Positions 53,703-62,859 of a stretch of 64,000 nucleotides of DNA are shown in pieces. The DNA comes from Sunxiuqinia sp963974515. Lineage in GTDB: Bacteria > Bacteroidota > Bacteroidia > Bacteroidales > Prolixibacteraceae. Where the stretch lies: assembly GCF_963974515.1 (NCBI RefSeq), contig NZ_CAXBDD010000002.1, positions 1 to 64,000 of the forward strand, given 5' to 3'. The translations under genes were made by a program, and so were the position numbers. The notes under the pieces were generated by a model. It ran no database searches. It saw only the letters and a program-made list of their open reading frames with translations, and was not told the origin of the DNA. Positions within the stretch are counted from its first letter, which is position 1. Every line of letters begins with the position of its first letter.

Positions 53703-54845
53703 ATGACTGATTTTAATACGATACCCTCGCCTTGCTTTGTACTGGACGAAAAGTTGTTACGTAAAAACCTGCAACTGATCAGCTCGGTTGCCGATGCTGC
53801 CGGTGTTGAAATTATTGTGGCTTTCAAGGGCTTTGCTATGTGGAGCGCCTTTTCGGTGGTGAAGGAATATATTAGCGGAGCAACAGCCAGCTCCTTGAGC
53901 GAGGCGAAACTTTGTCGCGACAAGATGAACAGCCTGGCGCATACCTACGCACCAGTGTACGATCCGGCGGAGTTTGACGAGCTGATGCAGTGCTCGAGCC
54001 ACATCACCTTTAACTCACTCAGCCAGTTCGATCGTTTTCAGCCACGACTGGCCCAAGCTGGGCGGCCGATTTCAGTAGGTTTACGAATCAATCCTGAATT
54101 TTCGGAGGTGGAAACCGAATTGTACAATCCCTGTGCACCGGGTTCCCGTCTGGGTGTGATTGCCGAACAACTGCCCGATCGTTTACCCCAAGGTTTGGAC
54201 GGCCTACACTTTCATACGCTTTGTGAGTCGGGATCGTACGACCTGGAAAAGACACTGGCTGCGGTGGAAGAAAAATTCGGAGTCTACCTTCAGCAGGTCA
54301 AGTGGCTCAACATGGGCGGCGGCCACCTGATGACCCGTAAGGATTACGACACCAAACATCTGATTGGCCTGCTTCAAGGCTTTAAAAGTCGTTATCCGCA
54401 TTTGCATTTGATTCTGGAGCCGGGCAGCGCTTTCGCCTGGGAAACCGGCTTCCTGAAAGCCTCCGTGCTCGATGTAGTGGAGAACAAAGGCATTCAAACC
54501 GCCATGCTGAACGTGTCGTTTGCCGCACACATGCCCGATTGCCTCGAAATGCCCTACCAGCCTCGTATCCGGCAGGCCAGCTTTGGCCCGGTGAGTGGAA
54601 AACCGACCTACCGCATGGGCGGCAACAGTTGCCTGAGCGGTGACTACATGGGCTACTGGTCGTTTGACGAAGAACTACAAGTCGGCGACGTCATTATTTT
54701 TGAAGATATGATTCACTACACGATGGTGAAAACCACCTTTTTTAATGGCGTCCAACATCCGGCTATCGGAATCATCCGGGAGAATGGCGAATTTCAGTTG
54801 GTGAGGCAATTTGGATATGATGACTACAAAAGTAAGCTGAGTTAG
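53703..54845 (+). CDS. nspC: Carboxynorspermidine/carboxyspermidine decarboxylase
   Basis: 380 residues, PLP-dependent alanine-racemase fold. The PLP Lys is K42 in VAFKGFAMWS. Other motifs are HFHTLCESGSYD, the GGG phosphate loop (NMGGGHLM), LEPGSAFAW, and the catalytic Cys in CLSGDYMG. The enzyme makes spermidine or norspermidine from the carboxy form produced by carboxyspermidine dehydrogenase. That partner is not in the window. Confidence 0.93.
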   Translation: MTDFNTIPSPCFVLDEKLLRKNLQLISSVADAAGVEIIVAFKGFAMWSAFSVVKEYISGATASSLSEAKLCRDKMNSLAHTYAPVYDPAEFDELMQCSSHITFNSLSQFDRFQPRLAQAGRPISVGLRINPEFSEVETELYNPCAPGSRLGVIAEQLPDRLPQGLDGLHFHTLCESGSYDLEKTLAAVEEKFGVYLQQVKWLNMGGGHLMTRKDYDTKHLIGLLQGFKSRYPHLHLILEPGSAFAWETGFLKASVLDVVENKGIQTAMLNVSFAAHMPDCLEMPYQPRIRQASFGPVSGKPTYRMGGNSCLSGDYMGYWSFDEELQVGDVIIFEDMIHYTMVKTTFFNGVQHPAIGIIRENGEFQLVRQFGYDDYKSKLS

Positions 54846-54988
54846 GATTGAAAGCGACTGGCGCAGACGTCTGTGTTCCAACCTATACAAATGCTTTCTG
54901 GCTACCACGATTAAAAAGTGGTTATTCGTTGTCATTCAATCGTCATTTGTTGTTTCGAATCCATTGAATGACTATTCACTAACCGGCA

Positions 54989-55014
54989 TAAAAAAAGCCT
55001 TGCATTGCAAGGCT
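54989..55014 (-). terminator. Terminator of the ABC-F gene
   Basis: AGCCTTGCA (54996-55004) pairs with TGCAAGGCT (55006-55014). On the minus strand it is followed by a run of U (54989-54996 reads as A). It lies 24 bp after the ABC-F stop and also separates it from convergent nspC. Confidence 0.85.
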
Positions 55015-55037
55015 GTATTGATCATGCTAAATAAAAT

Positions 55038-56654
55038 CTATTTCTTATACATCGCGGCTCTTCGTTCTTTGATTTCGTCGCTGCTAATGTAATCGTCGTA
55101 TTCAATTTGTTTATCGATGATGCCGTTCGGTGTCAGTTCAATCACCCGGTTACAAACGGTATGAATAAACTCGTGGTCATGCGACGACATCAGGATGTTG
55201 CCCTTAAACTGTGTTAACCGGTTGTTGAATGCCTGAATGGATTCCAAATCAAGGTGGTTGGTTGGCGTGTCCAGCATCATCAGGTTGGCGTTGGCCAACA
55301 TCATACGGGCAATCATGCAGCGCATCTTCTCCCCTCCCGACAACACCTTGGTATTTTTGAAAATCTCTTCACCTGAAAACAACATTTTCCCCAAGTAACC
55401 CCGCAAAAAGTTCTCGCTGGTGTCGGAGCTGTATTGTCCCAGCCAATCAACAAGTGATAGATCTTTTTCGAAAAACTCGGCGTTATCCAGGGGTAAATAG
55501 GCTTTGGTGATGGTTACCCCCCAGTCGAATTCTCCGGTATCCGCCTTTTCATGGCCATTCAGGATTTCGAACATGGCAGTCATGGCACGCGGGTCGCGCG
55601 ACAGGAAGACGATTTTATCATCTTTTTCAACCACAAAGCTCACATCCTTAAAAAGCAAGTCGCCCCCCGATGTTTTACTCAGGTTGCGTACTTCGAGGAT
55701 GGTGTTTCCCGGTTCGCGCTCCGGCGTGAAAATAATTCCGGGATATTTTCGGGTGGAAGGTTTTATTTCGTCCACGTTCAGCTTTTCCAACATCTTCTTC
55801 CGACTGGTCGTTTGTTTCGACTTAGCTACGTTGGCTGAAAAGCGGGCGATAAATTCCTGCAATTCCTTCTTCTTTTCGTCTGCCTTTTTGTTCTGTGCCG
55901 CTTGTTGTCTCAAAGCCAGCTGGCTCGATTCGTACCAGAAACTGTAGTTACCGGCAAACAACTGTACTTTTCCAAAATCGATGTCTACCGTGTGGGTGCA
56001 AATGGCATCCAAAAAGTGACGGTCGTGCGAAACCACCAGCACCGTTTGGTCAATGTTCGACAGGTAATTTTCCAACCAAGAAACCGTGTCCAAGTCCAGG
56101 TCGTTGGTCGGCTCATCAAGCAACAGGTTGTCGGGTTTGCCAAATAGAGCCTGAGCCAGCAGCACTTTTACCTTTTCTTTTCCACTCAGGTCTTTCATCA
56201 ATTTATAATGAAGTGACTCGTCAATGCCCAGTCCACTTAGTAAGCTGGCCGCATTACTATCGGCGTTCCAGCCATCCATTTCGGCAAACTGATCTTCCAG
56301 CTCCGACGCTTTCATCCCGTCAGCTTCCGTGAAGTCTTCCTTCATGTAAAGCTGGTCCTTTTCAACCTTCACTTTCCACAGTTTGTCATGCCCCATCATC
56401 ACGGTATCCAAGACCGACACCTCATCAAATTCCTGGTGGTCCTGTTTCAATACCGATAGCCGCTCGCCCGACGCAATGCTCACATGCCCAAAAGTGGGAT
56501 CCTGTCCGCCGTAAAGCATTTTCAGAAAGGTTGATTTTCCCGCGCCATTGGCGCCAATGATGCCGTAGCAATTTCCTGCTGTAAATTTCAGGTTCACATC
56601 CTGAAACAATACGCGCTTGCCAAATTGTATTCCTAAGTTTGATACTGTAATCAT
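55038..56654 (-). CDS. ABC-F family ATPase with degenerate second nucleotide-binding domain
   Basis: 538 residues, two ABC domains and no membrane part. ABC-F proteins act on the ribosome as translation factors. Domain 1 has Walker A GANGAGKST, signature-like LSGKEK and Walker B LLLDEPTNDLD. In domain 2 the Walker A position reads LSRDPRAMTAM (about 346-358) with no GKS/T. The signature LSGGEK is intact, and Walker B is MMLDTPTNHLD, with Thr for the catalytic Glu (about 463). Site loss on one side is seen in Bacteroidota YbiT-like members. A linker coiled coil (about 235-300) lies between. Confidence 0.9.
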   Translation of the reverse strand: MITVSNLGIQFGKRVLFQDVNLKFTAGNCYGIIGANGAGKSTFLKMLYGGQDPTFGHVSIASGERLSVLKQDHQEFDEVSVLDTVMMGHDKLWKVKVEKDQLYMKEDFTEADGMKASELEDQFAEMDGWNADSNAASLLSGLGIDESLHYKLMKDLSGKEKVKVLLAQALFGKPDNLLLDEPTNDLDLDTVSWLENYLSNIDQTVLVVSHDRHFLDAICTHTVDIDFGKVQLFAGNYSFWYESSQLALRQQAAQNKKADEKKKELQEFIARFSANVAKSKQTTSRKKMLEKLNVDEIKPSTRKYPGIIFTPEREPGNTILEVRNLSKTSGGDLLFKDVSFVVEKDDKIVFLSRDPRAMTAMFEILNGHEKADTGEFDWGVTITKAYLPLDNAEFFEKDLSLVDWLGQYSSDTSENFLRGYLGKMLFSGEEIFKNTKVLSGGEKMRCMIARMMLANANLMMLDTPTNHLDLESIQAFNNRLTQFKGNILMSSHDHEFIHTVCNRVIELTPNGIIDKQIEYDDYISSDEIKERRAAMYKK

Positions 56655-56755
56655 CTGATCGCTATTCTTTTTCTATTTCGAGCGGCAAAAGTACACTTTA
56701 AATCAACAGCAAAAAGACAACAGGCAGGAACTTGACAGTAATTTAACCTTATAGC

Positions 56756-57610
56756 CTAATGATTGAAGCTTCCAAACTTCCCGTTCTGGTAGTCTTCGTA
56801 AGCCTGCTCAATTTCCTCGCGGGTGTTCATCACAAACGGGCCCTGCGAAACCACCGGCTCCTTTAGCGGTGGCGCATAGCCCAGCAGGACCACGCTTGGC
56901 ATAGTTGCCCGGATGTTGATTTTTTGGCCGTCATTTTCAAACTCAACCAATTTTTTCTCGTCAACCAGCTCACCGTTGACTTCCATTTGCCCTCGAATCA
57001 GATAGAAGAATACATTTTCCGTTTCGGGAATGCTCAACTGCAACTGGCCATCCGCCTTGAAATCAATGGTTGACAGCTGAACGCCAATGCCTGAGTGAAA
57101 AGCACCTTCGACTCCTTCCCAGTCGCCGGAAACCAGGTTAACGAACACCTTCTCGTCATCCAAGGGTATCGTAGGAACCTGTTCTTTTTGAAGCCCTTTA
57201 TAGAAGGGTTTTGTCATTTTTGAGCGCGCTGGCAGGTTAATCCAAAGCTGCAAAATCTCGAGGTGGCCGCCATTTCGCTTAAATTCATCCGACGAAACTT
57301 CAGAATGAATCAAACCGCTTCCCGCAGTCATCCATTGTACCCCACCCGATTTGATCACGCTCTTTTCGCCACTGCTGTCGAAATGAGCAATATCACCATC
57401 CAAAATAAAGGTGACCGTTTCCATGCCCCGGTGTGGGTGCGGACCAAATGGAAGTCCATTATTGTTTGGCGGATAATCCTGCGGCCCGTGGTGGTTCAAA
57501 AATAAAAACGGGTCCATGTACTTAATCGAGGGGGTTGGAATAACCCGGTATGTAATTAAATCTTGTATGGGTTCGTAAACCGGCTGGTGAATCTTTTTGA
57601 TGGTCTTCAT
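56756..57610 (-). CDS. Pirin family protein
   Basis: 284 residues. Bicupin with the N-terminal metal site in FGPHPHRGMETVTFILDG and a later His/Glu pair in GSGLIHSE. Pirins bind iron; bacterial members may have quercetinase activity or regulate metabolism. The C-terminal cupin is present (QLQLSIPETENVFFYLIRGQ). Met 57610 (MKTIKKIHQ) is preferred to the open frame start at 57694. It is divergent from an AraC regulator 146 bp away, a frequent arrangement. Confidence 0.92.
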   Translation of the reverse strand: MKTIKKIHQPVYEPIQDLITYRVIPTPSIKYMDPFLFLNHHGPQDYPPNNNGLPFGPHPHRGMETVTFILDGDIAHFDSSGEKSVIKSGGVQWMTAGSGLIHSEVSSDEFKRNGGHLEILQLWINLPARSKMTKPFYKGLQKEQVPTIPLDDEKVFVNLVSGDWEGVEGAFHSGIGVQLSTIDFKADGQLQLSIPETENVFFYLIRGQMEVNGELVDEKKLVEFENDGQKINIRATMPSVVLLGYAPPLKEPVVSQGPFVMNTREEIEQAYEDYQNGKFGSFNH

Positions 57611-57756
57611 AACGAATAACTTGTAACGATTAATTTTTAAAATGCTTTCGGTATAAAAAACAACAGGAACCAACAGATGTTTAAATGAGTTCAAATAGCG
57701 CCAGCGGATTCAAATGTTGATCCCGGTGAAGCGAATTATTTGCTATTTTTAGGAGC

Positions 57757-58590
57757 ATGACATCAAGCAACCAAATCGATACAAAGAATAAGCTCGATGG
57801 AGGGATGAAGTTTAAGATTTCGCGTTTCAAAGAACAGATTAAACGCACCAACCCGCACAAGCACGACGACTACTATGAGTTGATCTTTTTGAGTGAGGGC
57901 GAAGGTTTTCATTCCATTGAAACCGAAAAATTCGTCGTTTCCCCACCCGAGTGCTATTTTCTGCAACCCGGACAGCTGCATTTCTGGGAGTTTACCCGGA
58001 TTCCAAGGGGCTTTGTCGTATTGTTTAAAAAGGAAGAATTTGATGAATTGCAGGAAGCAGAGCTCATCGCCATGTATCAGCGATTGGCGACGCGCAATCG
58101 ATTAAAAATTTCGCCAGCCAATTTTCCGGAGGCAATATTGAGCGAGCTATTGCGCGAATACCAGCGAAACACGGCCTATTCGCGCTCAATTATCCATGGC
58201 TTGCTGGCTGCCCTGCTTGGAAAATTGTTGTCGGCTTCCGACGACAGCCCACAAAAACAAAATCCGGAGCCAGCCATCTTCGAACGATTTCGGCAGCTAT
58301 TGCCGGAGGAAACGCCGCGACTCCACAAGGTACATCAATTTGCCAGCCTGCTGAATACAAGTCCGCAAAACCTGAATGCGGTTTGCCGAAAGCACACCGA
58401 CCGAAGTGCAGGGGAATTGATCTCGGCCCAACTGGTGCTGGAAGCCAAGCGTTACATTCTTCACACTGACAATACCATCGTCGAAATTGCGGAGCTTCTC
58501 TCCTTTTCCGATGCCTCGAATTTTGTCAAGTTTTTCAAAAAGGCGGAAGGAAAAACGCCGGTTCAATTCCGAAAGCAATATTTTCAATAA
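57757..58590 (+). CDS. AraC-family transcriptional regulator
   Basis: 277 residues. N-terminal cupin sensor (about 15-95, with HKHDDYYELIFLSEGEG). The C-terminal AraC-type double helix-turn-helix (about 185-275) includes LLNTSPQNLNAVCRKHTD and the second-helix signature IVEIAELLSFSDASNFVKFF. Divergent placement from the pirin gene suggests it controls pirin; that is inferred. Confidence 0.92.
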   Translation: MTSSNQIDTKNKLDGGMKFKISRFKEQIKRTNPHKHDDYYELIFLSEGEGFHSIETEKFVVSPPECYFLQPGQLHFWEFTRIPRGFVVLFKKEEFDELQEAELIAMYQRLATRNRLKISPANFPEAILSELLREYQRNTAYSRSIIHGLLAALLGKLLSASDDSPQKQNPEPAIFERFRQLLPEETPRLHKVHQFASLLNTSPQNLNAVCRKHTDRSAGELISAQLVLEAKRYILHTDNTIVEIAELLSFSDASNFVKFFKKAEGKTPVQFRKQYFQ

Positions 58591-58669
58591 TACCATTTTT
58601 AGATTCCATACTACCATGCTGTTTTGCGCAGCTTGTTCTATTTTCGGGTAAAAATAAATTCGCTCGCGC

Positions 58670-59443
58670 ATGGAAATCATACTGATCAGTCTTGCAGCAT
58701 TTTTCACGGCTATCCTCACCTTCTTTTCCGGCTTCGGGCTGGGAACTATTTTAATGCCTGTGTTTGCGCTCTTCTTTCCTGTAGATATTGCCATTGCCCT
58801 AACCGGCGTGGTTCATTTTACAAACAACCTTTTCAAAATGGCATTGGTTGGGAAACTAGCTGATAAAGCCGTCTTAGTTCGCTTCGGAATTCCGGCTATT
58901 CTGGCTTCATTTGCCGGAGCATGGCTGCTTCTACGCATTTCAAACTTACCATCAATTTACCAATACGAACTGAGCGGTAAGGAATTTGAAATAACGCCGG
59001 TGAAACTCATTATTGCCATCCTGCTGTTGTTGTTTTCCATTACCGAAGTGGTGCCAGCAGCTCAACGGATTCAGTTCAGCAGAAACAAGTTGATTCTGGG
59101 AGGAGCTTTGAGCGGCTTTTTTGGCGGACTGGCTGGAATACAGGGAGCCTTGCGCAGTGCTTTTCTGATTAAAAGCGGGCTATCGAAAGAAGCCTACATC
59201 GCTACCAGTGTGATCATTGCTTCGTTGGTTGACTTTACGCGGCTTACCGTTTATGCCTCCAGCTTTGCAGCATCTGGCCTGAGTGAAAATAAACTCTTGC
59301 TTTTTTCGGCTACCCTGGCAGCCATTGCCGGAGCTTACCTCGGCAGCAAACTGCTGACAAAGATTACGCTCCGGTTTATTCAATTGCTGGTAGCCACGAT
59401 GCTGGTACTTATTTCCATTGGTCTTGGTGCCGGAATTATCTAA
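58670..59443 (+). CDS. TauE/SafE-family membrane transporter
   Basis: 257 residues, about eight membrane helices. Family motifs: the early GFGLGTILMPVFAL repeat and the mid-protein GGALSGFFGGLAGIQGALRSAFLI repeat. TauE/SafE proteins export sulfite, sulfoacetate or related anions. It ends 22 bp from the convergent SulP gene, so the two may handle related sulfur anions. Confidence 0.88.
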   Translation: MEIILISLAAFFTAILTFFSGFGLGTILMPVFALFFPVDIAIALTGVVHFTNNLFKMALVGKLADKAVLVRFGIPAILASFAGAWLLLRISNLPSIYQYELSGKEFEITPVKLIIAILLLLFSITEVVPAAQRIQFSRNKLILGGALSGFFGGLAGIQGALRSAFLIKSGLSKEAYIATSVIIASLVDFTRLTVYASSFAASGLSENKLLLFSATLAAIAGAYLGSKLLTKITLRFIQLLVATMLVLISIGLGAGII

Positions 59444-59465
59444 ACACTTTGCTTGTGATACTTGG

Positions 59466-60995
59466 CTAAATCCTGTTCACCGCCACCTTGTATTTCGGAT
59501 CCTCAATGATATTCACCTCGATAATTTGGTTGGCATTGTGCAGCAACTTCCGACAATCGGGACTCAGGTGCTTTAGGTGTAGTTTCTTGCCCACTTTCAG
59601 GTAACGCTCCGTCAGTTTGTTGAGCGCTTCAATCCCCGACATATCGGCAACACGGCTTTCCGCAAAATCAATGATCACTTCATCGGGGTCATTCAACACA
59701 TCAAACTTTGAATTAAATGCTGTTACTGAAGCAAAAAATAGTGGACCGTAAATTTCGTAGTGCTTCACGCCTTGATCATCAATATGCTTGCGGGCGCGAA
59801 TGCGCTTGGCATTGTCCCAGGCAAAAACCAAGGCCGAAATAATGACTCCAACCACCACCGCCAAGGCAAGGTTGTGTAAAAAGATGGTCACCAAGGTCAC
59901 CAGCACCATCACGAAAATATCAGACTTTGGCATCCGGTTGAACGTTCTCAAACTGGCCCACTCGAAAGTTCCGATGGCAACCATGATCATCAGTCCGGTC
60001 AGCGCAGCCATTGGCATTTTTTCGATTAATCCAGCTCCAAACATGATAAATACGAGGAGCATTACTGCAGCCACAATGCCTGACAAACGGGCTCGGGCGC
60101 CCGAAGAAATATTGATCAAACTTTGGCCGATCATGGCGCATCCGCCCATTCCCGAGAATAAGCCCGACAGCACATTGGCCGTTCCCTGAGCGATGGCTTC
60201 CTTGTTGCCACGTCCCCGGGTTTCGGTAATCTCATCAATAATATTCAGAGTAAGCAAGCTTTCAATCAAGCCCACGCCGGCCATAATAGCGGCATAAGGA
60301 AAAATCAAGATCATTGATTCGAGCGTAAATGGTACAGCCGGAAAATGAAATGGTGGAAATCCACCTTTAATTGATGCGATATCGCCAACTGTCTTGGTGT
60401 CAATGCCAAAATAGGCCACAATTCCAAACACCACCAAAATTGCAGTTAAGGAGGATGGAATGACTTTGGTGATTTTAGGCAAGCCCCAAATAATCAACAT
60501 CGTAAGCAACACCAGTCCGAGTATGACGTAAAGTGACTGCCCCGTTAGCCAATTACCTGAGGCATCTTTAAACTGTGCTAGCTGTGACATGAAAATAATG
60601 ATGGCAAGTCCGTTCACAAAACCAAAAATAACCGGATGAGGAACCAAACGCATGAGTTTACCCATTTTCAGAACTCCGGCCAGAATTTGCAGAACCCCGG
60701 CTAGAATTACCGTCGCAAAAACATATTCGGGTCCGTGCGATATCGCTAATGCAACAATCACAACAGCGACTGCCCCGGTGGCTCCCGAGATCATTCCGGG
60801 ACGACCACCCAATATGGAAGTCACCAGGCCCATCACAAAGGCAGCATAAAGCCCGGTGAGCGGCGACAAGCCGGCGATTAGTGCAAACGCAATGGCTTCG
60901 GGAACTAAAGCCAGGGCCACAGTTAAGCCGGATAGGATTTCCGTTTTGTAATCTACTTTCTGTCTTAAATCGAATAAATTAAGAATCTTCCTCAT
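59466..60995 (-). CDS. SulP-family inorganic anion transporter with STAS domain
   Basis: 509 residues, ten to twelve membrane helices. SulP motifs are present: ALVPEAIAFALIAGLSPLTGLYAAF at the N-terminus, the GRPGMISGATGAVAVVI segment, and the QGTANVLSGLFSGMGGCAMIGQS stretch. The C-terminal STAS domain (about 405-509) contains VIIDFAESRVADMSGIEAL. Bacterial SulP proteins carry sulfate or bicarbonate; the substrate is undetermined. No carbonic anhydrase gene is adjacent. Confidence 0.92.
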   Translation of the reverse strand: MRKILNLFDLRQKVDYKTEILSGLTVALALVPEAIAFALIAGLSPLTGLYAAFVMGLVTSILGGRPGMISGATGAVAVVIVALAISHGPEYVFATVILAGVLQILAGVLKMGKLMRLVPHPVIFGFVNGLAIIIFMSQLAQFKDASGNWLTGQSLYVILGLVLLTMLIIWGLPKITKVIPSSLTAILVVFGIVAYFGIDTKTVGDIASIKGGFPPFHFPAVPFTLESMILIFPYAAIMAGVGLIESLLTLNIIDEITETRGRGNKEAIAQGTANVLSGLFSGMGGCAMIGQSLINISSGARARLSGIVAAVMLLVFIMFGAGLIEKMPMAALTGLMIMVAIGTFEWASLRTFNRMPKSDIFVMVLVTLVTIFLHNLALAVVVGVIISALVFAWDNAKRIRARKHIDDQGVKHYEIYGPLFFASVTAFNSKFDVLNDPDEVIIDFAESRVADMSGIEALNKLTERYLKVGKKLHLKHLSPDCRKLLHNANQIIEVNIIEDPKYKVAVNRI

Positions 60996-61031
60996 CTAAA
61001 TAAATTTAAAAGCTAACTTTCTTTCTGCCAG

Positions 61032-61045
61032 TCAATTGATTGACA
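61032..61045. repeat. Short inverted repeat upstream of the SulP gene
   Basis: GTCAATTGATTGAC has 5-bp arms (GTCAA/TTGAC) and lies 37 bp upstream of the SulP start. It could be a regulator site; nothing else supports that. Confidence 0.3.
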
Positions 61046-61225
61046 GATTACAATTACCGGTTTTGGTTTTTATTATTCTTTCCCTGAATGATGCGGAGCA
61101 TCAAAAGAACGGGGTGGTCCTTTAGTTTCATGTTAGGGCCGGCAAAAATAGACCTTTGCTTCGAAATCATATGACCTGCGTGAAGTTTCGGACAACATTA
61201 TCTTAAAAATTGACATTAAATTGAC

Positions 61226-61257
61226 ATTGAAAAACATGGTTTTATTCGCTATTTTTG
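61226..61257 (+). promoter_or_regulatory. Bacteroidota-type promoter of the DksA-like gene
   Basis: ATTG (61226-61229) and TATTTTTG (61250-61257) with 20 bp between them fit the -33/-7 consensus. The ATG is at 61276. Confidence 0.55.
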
Positions 61258-61275
61258 GAAGCTAACCAAAGAAAT

Positions 61276-61611
61276 ATGACAAACGAAGAACGCCAGCAAC
61301 TGGTTGAAATTATTCACTCTGAAATCGAAAAACTTCAGTCTAAGGCCGATACGTTGAAGGATTTTACCGGTCCCATTTCGCCTGATGATGCCATTGGTCG
61401 GATTTCGCGGATGGATGCCATCAACAATAAAAGTGTATTTGATGCCAGCTCACGGAACATTGAAACACGTTTGGAGAAGCTTTCGCAAATCAAACAGATT
61501 GTGCAAGACAACAATTACGGTATTTGCCTCAAATGCTACCAGTCTATACCGTTCGAACGCTTAAAACTTCGGCCCGAAATCAGGTTGTGTGCCAATTGCC
61601 TGAGGCGATAG
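61276..61611 (+). CDS. DksA/TraR-type C4 zinc-finger protein
   Basis: 111 residues from ATG 61276. A coiled N-terminal half (ERQQLVEIIHSEIEKLQSKA) and a C-terminal C4 zinc finger with CLKC and CANC spaced as in DksA/TraR (positions about 89-108). DksA-type proteins bind RNA polymerase and adjust transcription with (p)ppGpp. The acidic coil-tip residues are not obvious, so activity like true DksA is uncertain. Confidence 0.87.
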   Translation: MTNEERQQLVEIIHSEIEKLQSKADTLKDFTGPISPDDAIGRISRMDAINNKSVFDASSRNIETRLEKLSQIKQIVQDNNYGICLKCYQSIPFERLKLRPEIRLCANCLRR

Positions 61612-61634
61612 AAAAAGTCGAAGACAAATGAAAC

Positions 61635-62270
61635 TTATTCTTTTTGAAGAATGACCAGGCGCTTTTGATCTCCTCCAGCAAGCCTAAAACCGAAATGACT
61701 GCAGATGTACTCAAAAGATTTCGCGTGGTAGAACGAAACATGCGTGTAATCGCGGGCATAACTCCAATTTCGAAATTTTGTTTGCGAATTCCACAGGCTG
61801 GTCATCACCACCAAAGAACCTCCTGAACGCAATAGCTGGTTCAACTTCGCAAGCTCTTCAGCCGGCGAAAAGAAATGTTCGAAACATTCCGTTGCAAAAA
61901 TAAAATCAAATGGGCCAGCCGGTAGTTCTGGAAAGAAAATCGGATCGTAGTCGGCGCAATTCATCCCTTGCTTTTTGAGCAGCATACTCAAGCTTGGTGA
62001 AGGACCGCAGCCGTAATCCAAGCTTTTTGCATGCTCAAACAGCAAGGGAGCTGCTGCATCAATCGCCCGGGATAAAAATTTCAAATAGCCGCGATGATGC
62101 AAGCCATTGTTGTGCTGAAGGTAGCGTCTTTCCTCCTCCTCCTCCGAAGGCAACAAATCCGGCGGCACAAAAATTAACCGACATTCAGGACAATGCAGAT
62201 ACTGTCTCATATCGGGGCCGCCGATGGGTAAAAGCTTTTGCTGATTTTCGCACAAAGTACAAGAAGTCAT
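61635..62270 (-). CDS. Methyltransferase with N-terminal zinc ribbon
   Basis: 211 residues from Met 62270. Two CxxC pairs at the start (CTLC, CPEC) form a zinc ribbon. The SAM domain follows (LDYGCGPSPSLSMLLKKQG, FDFIFATECFEHFFSPAEEL). Related enzymes occur in polysaccharide and tRNA contexts; the substrate is unknown. It is separated from the next gene by the tRNA terminator. Confidence 0.83.
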   Translation of the reverse strand: MTSCTLCENQQKLLPIGGPDMRQYLHCPECRLIFVPPDLLPSEEEEERRYLQHNNGLHHRGYLKFLSRAIDAAAPLLFEHAKSLDYGCGPSPSLSMLLKKQGMNCADYDPIFFPELPAGPFDFIFATECFEHFFSPAEELAKLNQLLRSGGSLVVMTSLWNSQTKFRNWSYARDYTHVSFYHAKSFEYICSHFGFRLAGGDQKRLVILQKE

Positions 62271-62335
62271 CTTTATTTTTTGTGTCACAAGCACAAAGCT
62301 AAGAAATTATGAACATAAAACATGCGCCCGTACAC

Positions 62336-62366
62336 AAAAAAAGCCACTCAAATTGAGCAGCTTTTT
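62336..62366 (-). terminator. Terminator downstream of tRNA-Asp
   Basis: AAAAAGC (62338-62344) pairs with GCTTTTT (62360-62366), with an inner CTCA/TGAG pair. On the minus strand it ends in a U-run after the tRNA gene. Confidence 0.75.
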
Positions 62367-62371
62367 GCTTG

Positions 62372-62445
62372 CGGTGACGACGAGACTCGAACTCGCGACC
62401 CTCGGCGTGACAGGCCGATATTCTAACCAACTGAACTACGCCACC
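62372..62445 (-). tRNA. tRNA-Asp (GTC), copy 2
   Basis: 74 nt. Acceptor GGTGGCG pairs with CGTCACC, with discriminator G. The anticodon loop CTGTCAC gives GTC. The T arm carries GTTCGAG and the D arm AGTTGGTTAGA. No CCA is encoded. It is identical to the copy at 62605-62678. Confidence 0.96.
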
Positions 62446-62604
62446 TTTTTTAATCCGGAATAAGTTAAAAACTTATTCGAAGTAAACTATTTTTAATCAT
62501 TAAAAAGAACGTTTTCGCTGCGAACGATCCCGAGTGCTCGGGAAACTCGCGAGCTAATTTAACAAATTAAGTCAAATTAGCGTGTTTAAAAAGAACGTTT
62601 TGTG

Positions 62605-62678
62605 CGGTGACGACGAGACTCGAACTCGCGACCCTCGGCGTGACAGGCCGATATTCTAACCAACTGAACTACGCCACC
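62605..62678 (-). tRNA. tRNA-Asp (GTC), copy 1
   Basis: 74 nt, identical to the other copy, upstream of it on the minus strand. The spacer of 159 nt contains AAAAAGAACGTTTT twice (near 62502 and 62588), suggesting a tandem duplication. Both copies are probably on one transcript ending at the hairpin at 62336-62366. Confidence 0.96.
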
Positions 62679-62859
62679 ATTTTTCTTTAGAACCCTCGTG
62701 AAATGCTATTTTCAAAAGGCTCTGCAAATATAGACTTTCTTTTTTTCTCTGCAATAGCAAAACTCAAAAAAATGATTGCTTCGATTTCGGGGAAGCTGGC
62801 GGTTTTTAGGTTTCTAAACCTAGCCCTCTAATTTTCAAATTTATAAATCCGCCGGCCAA

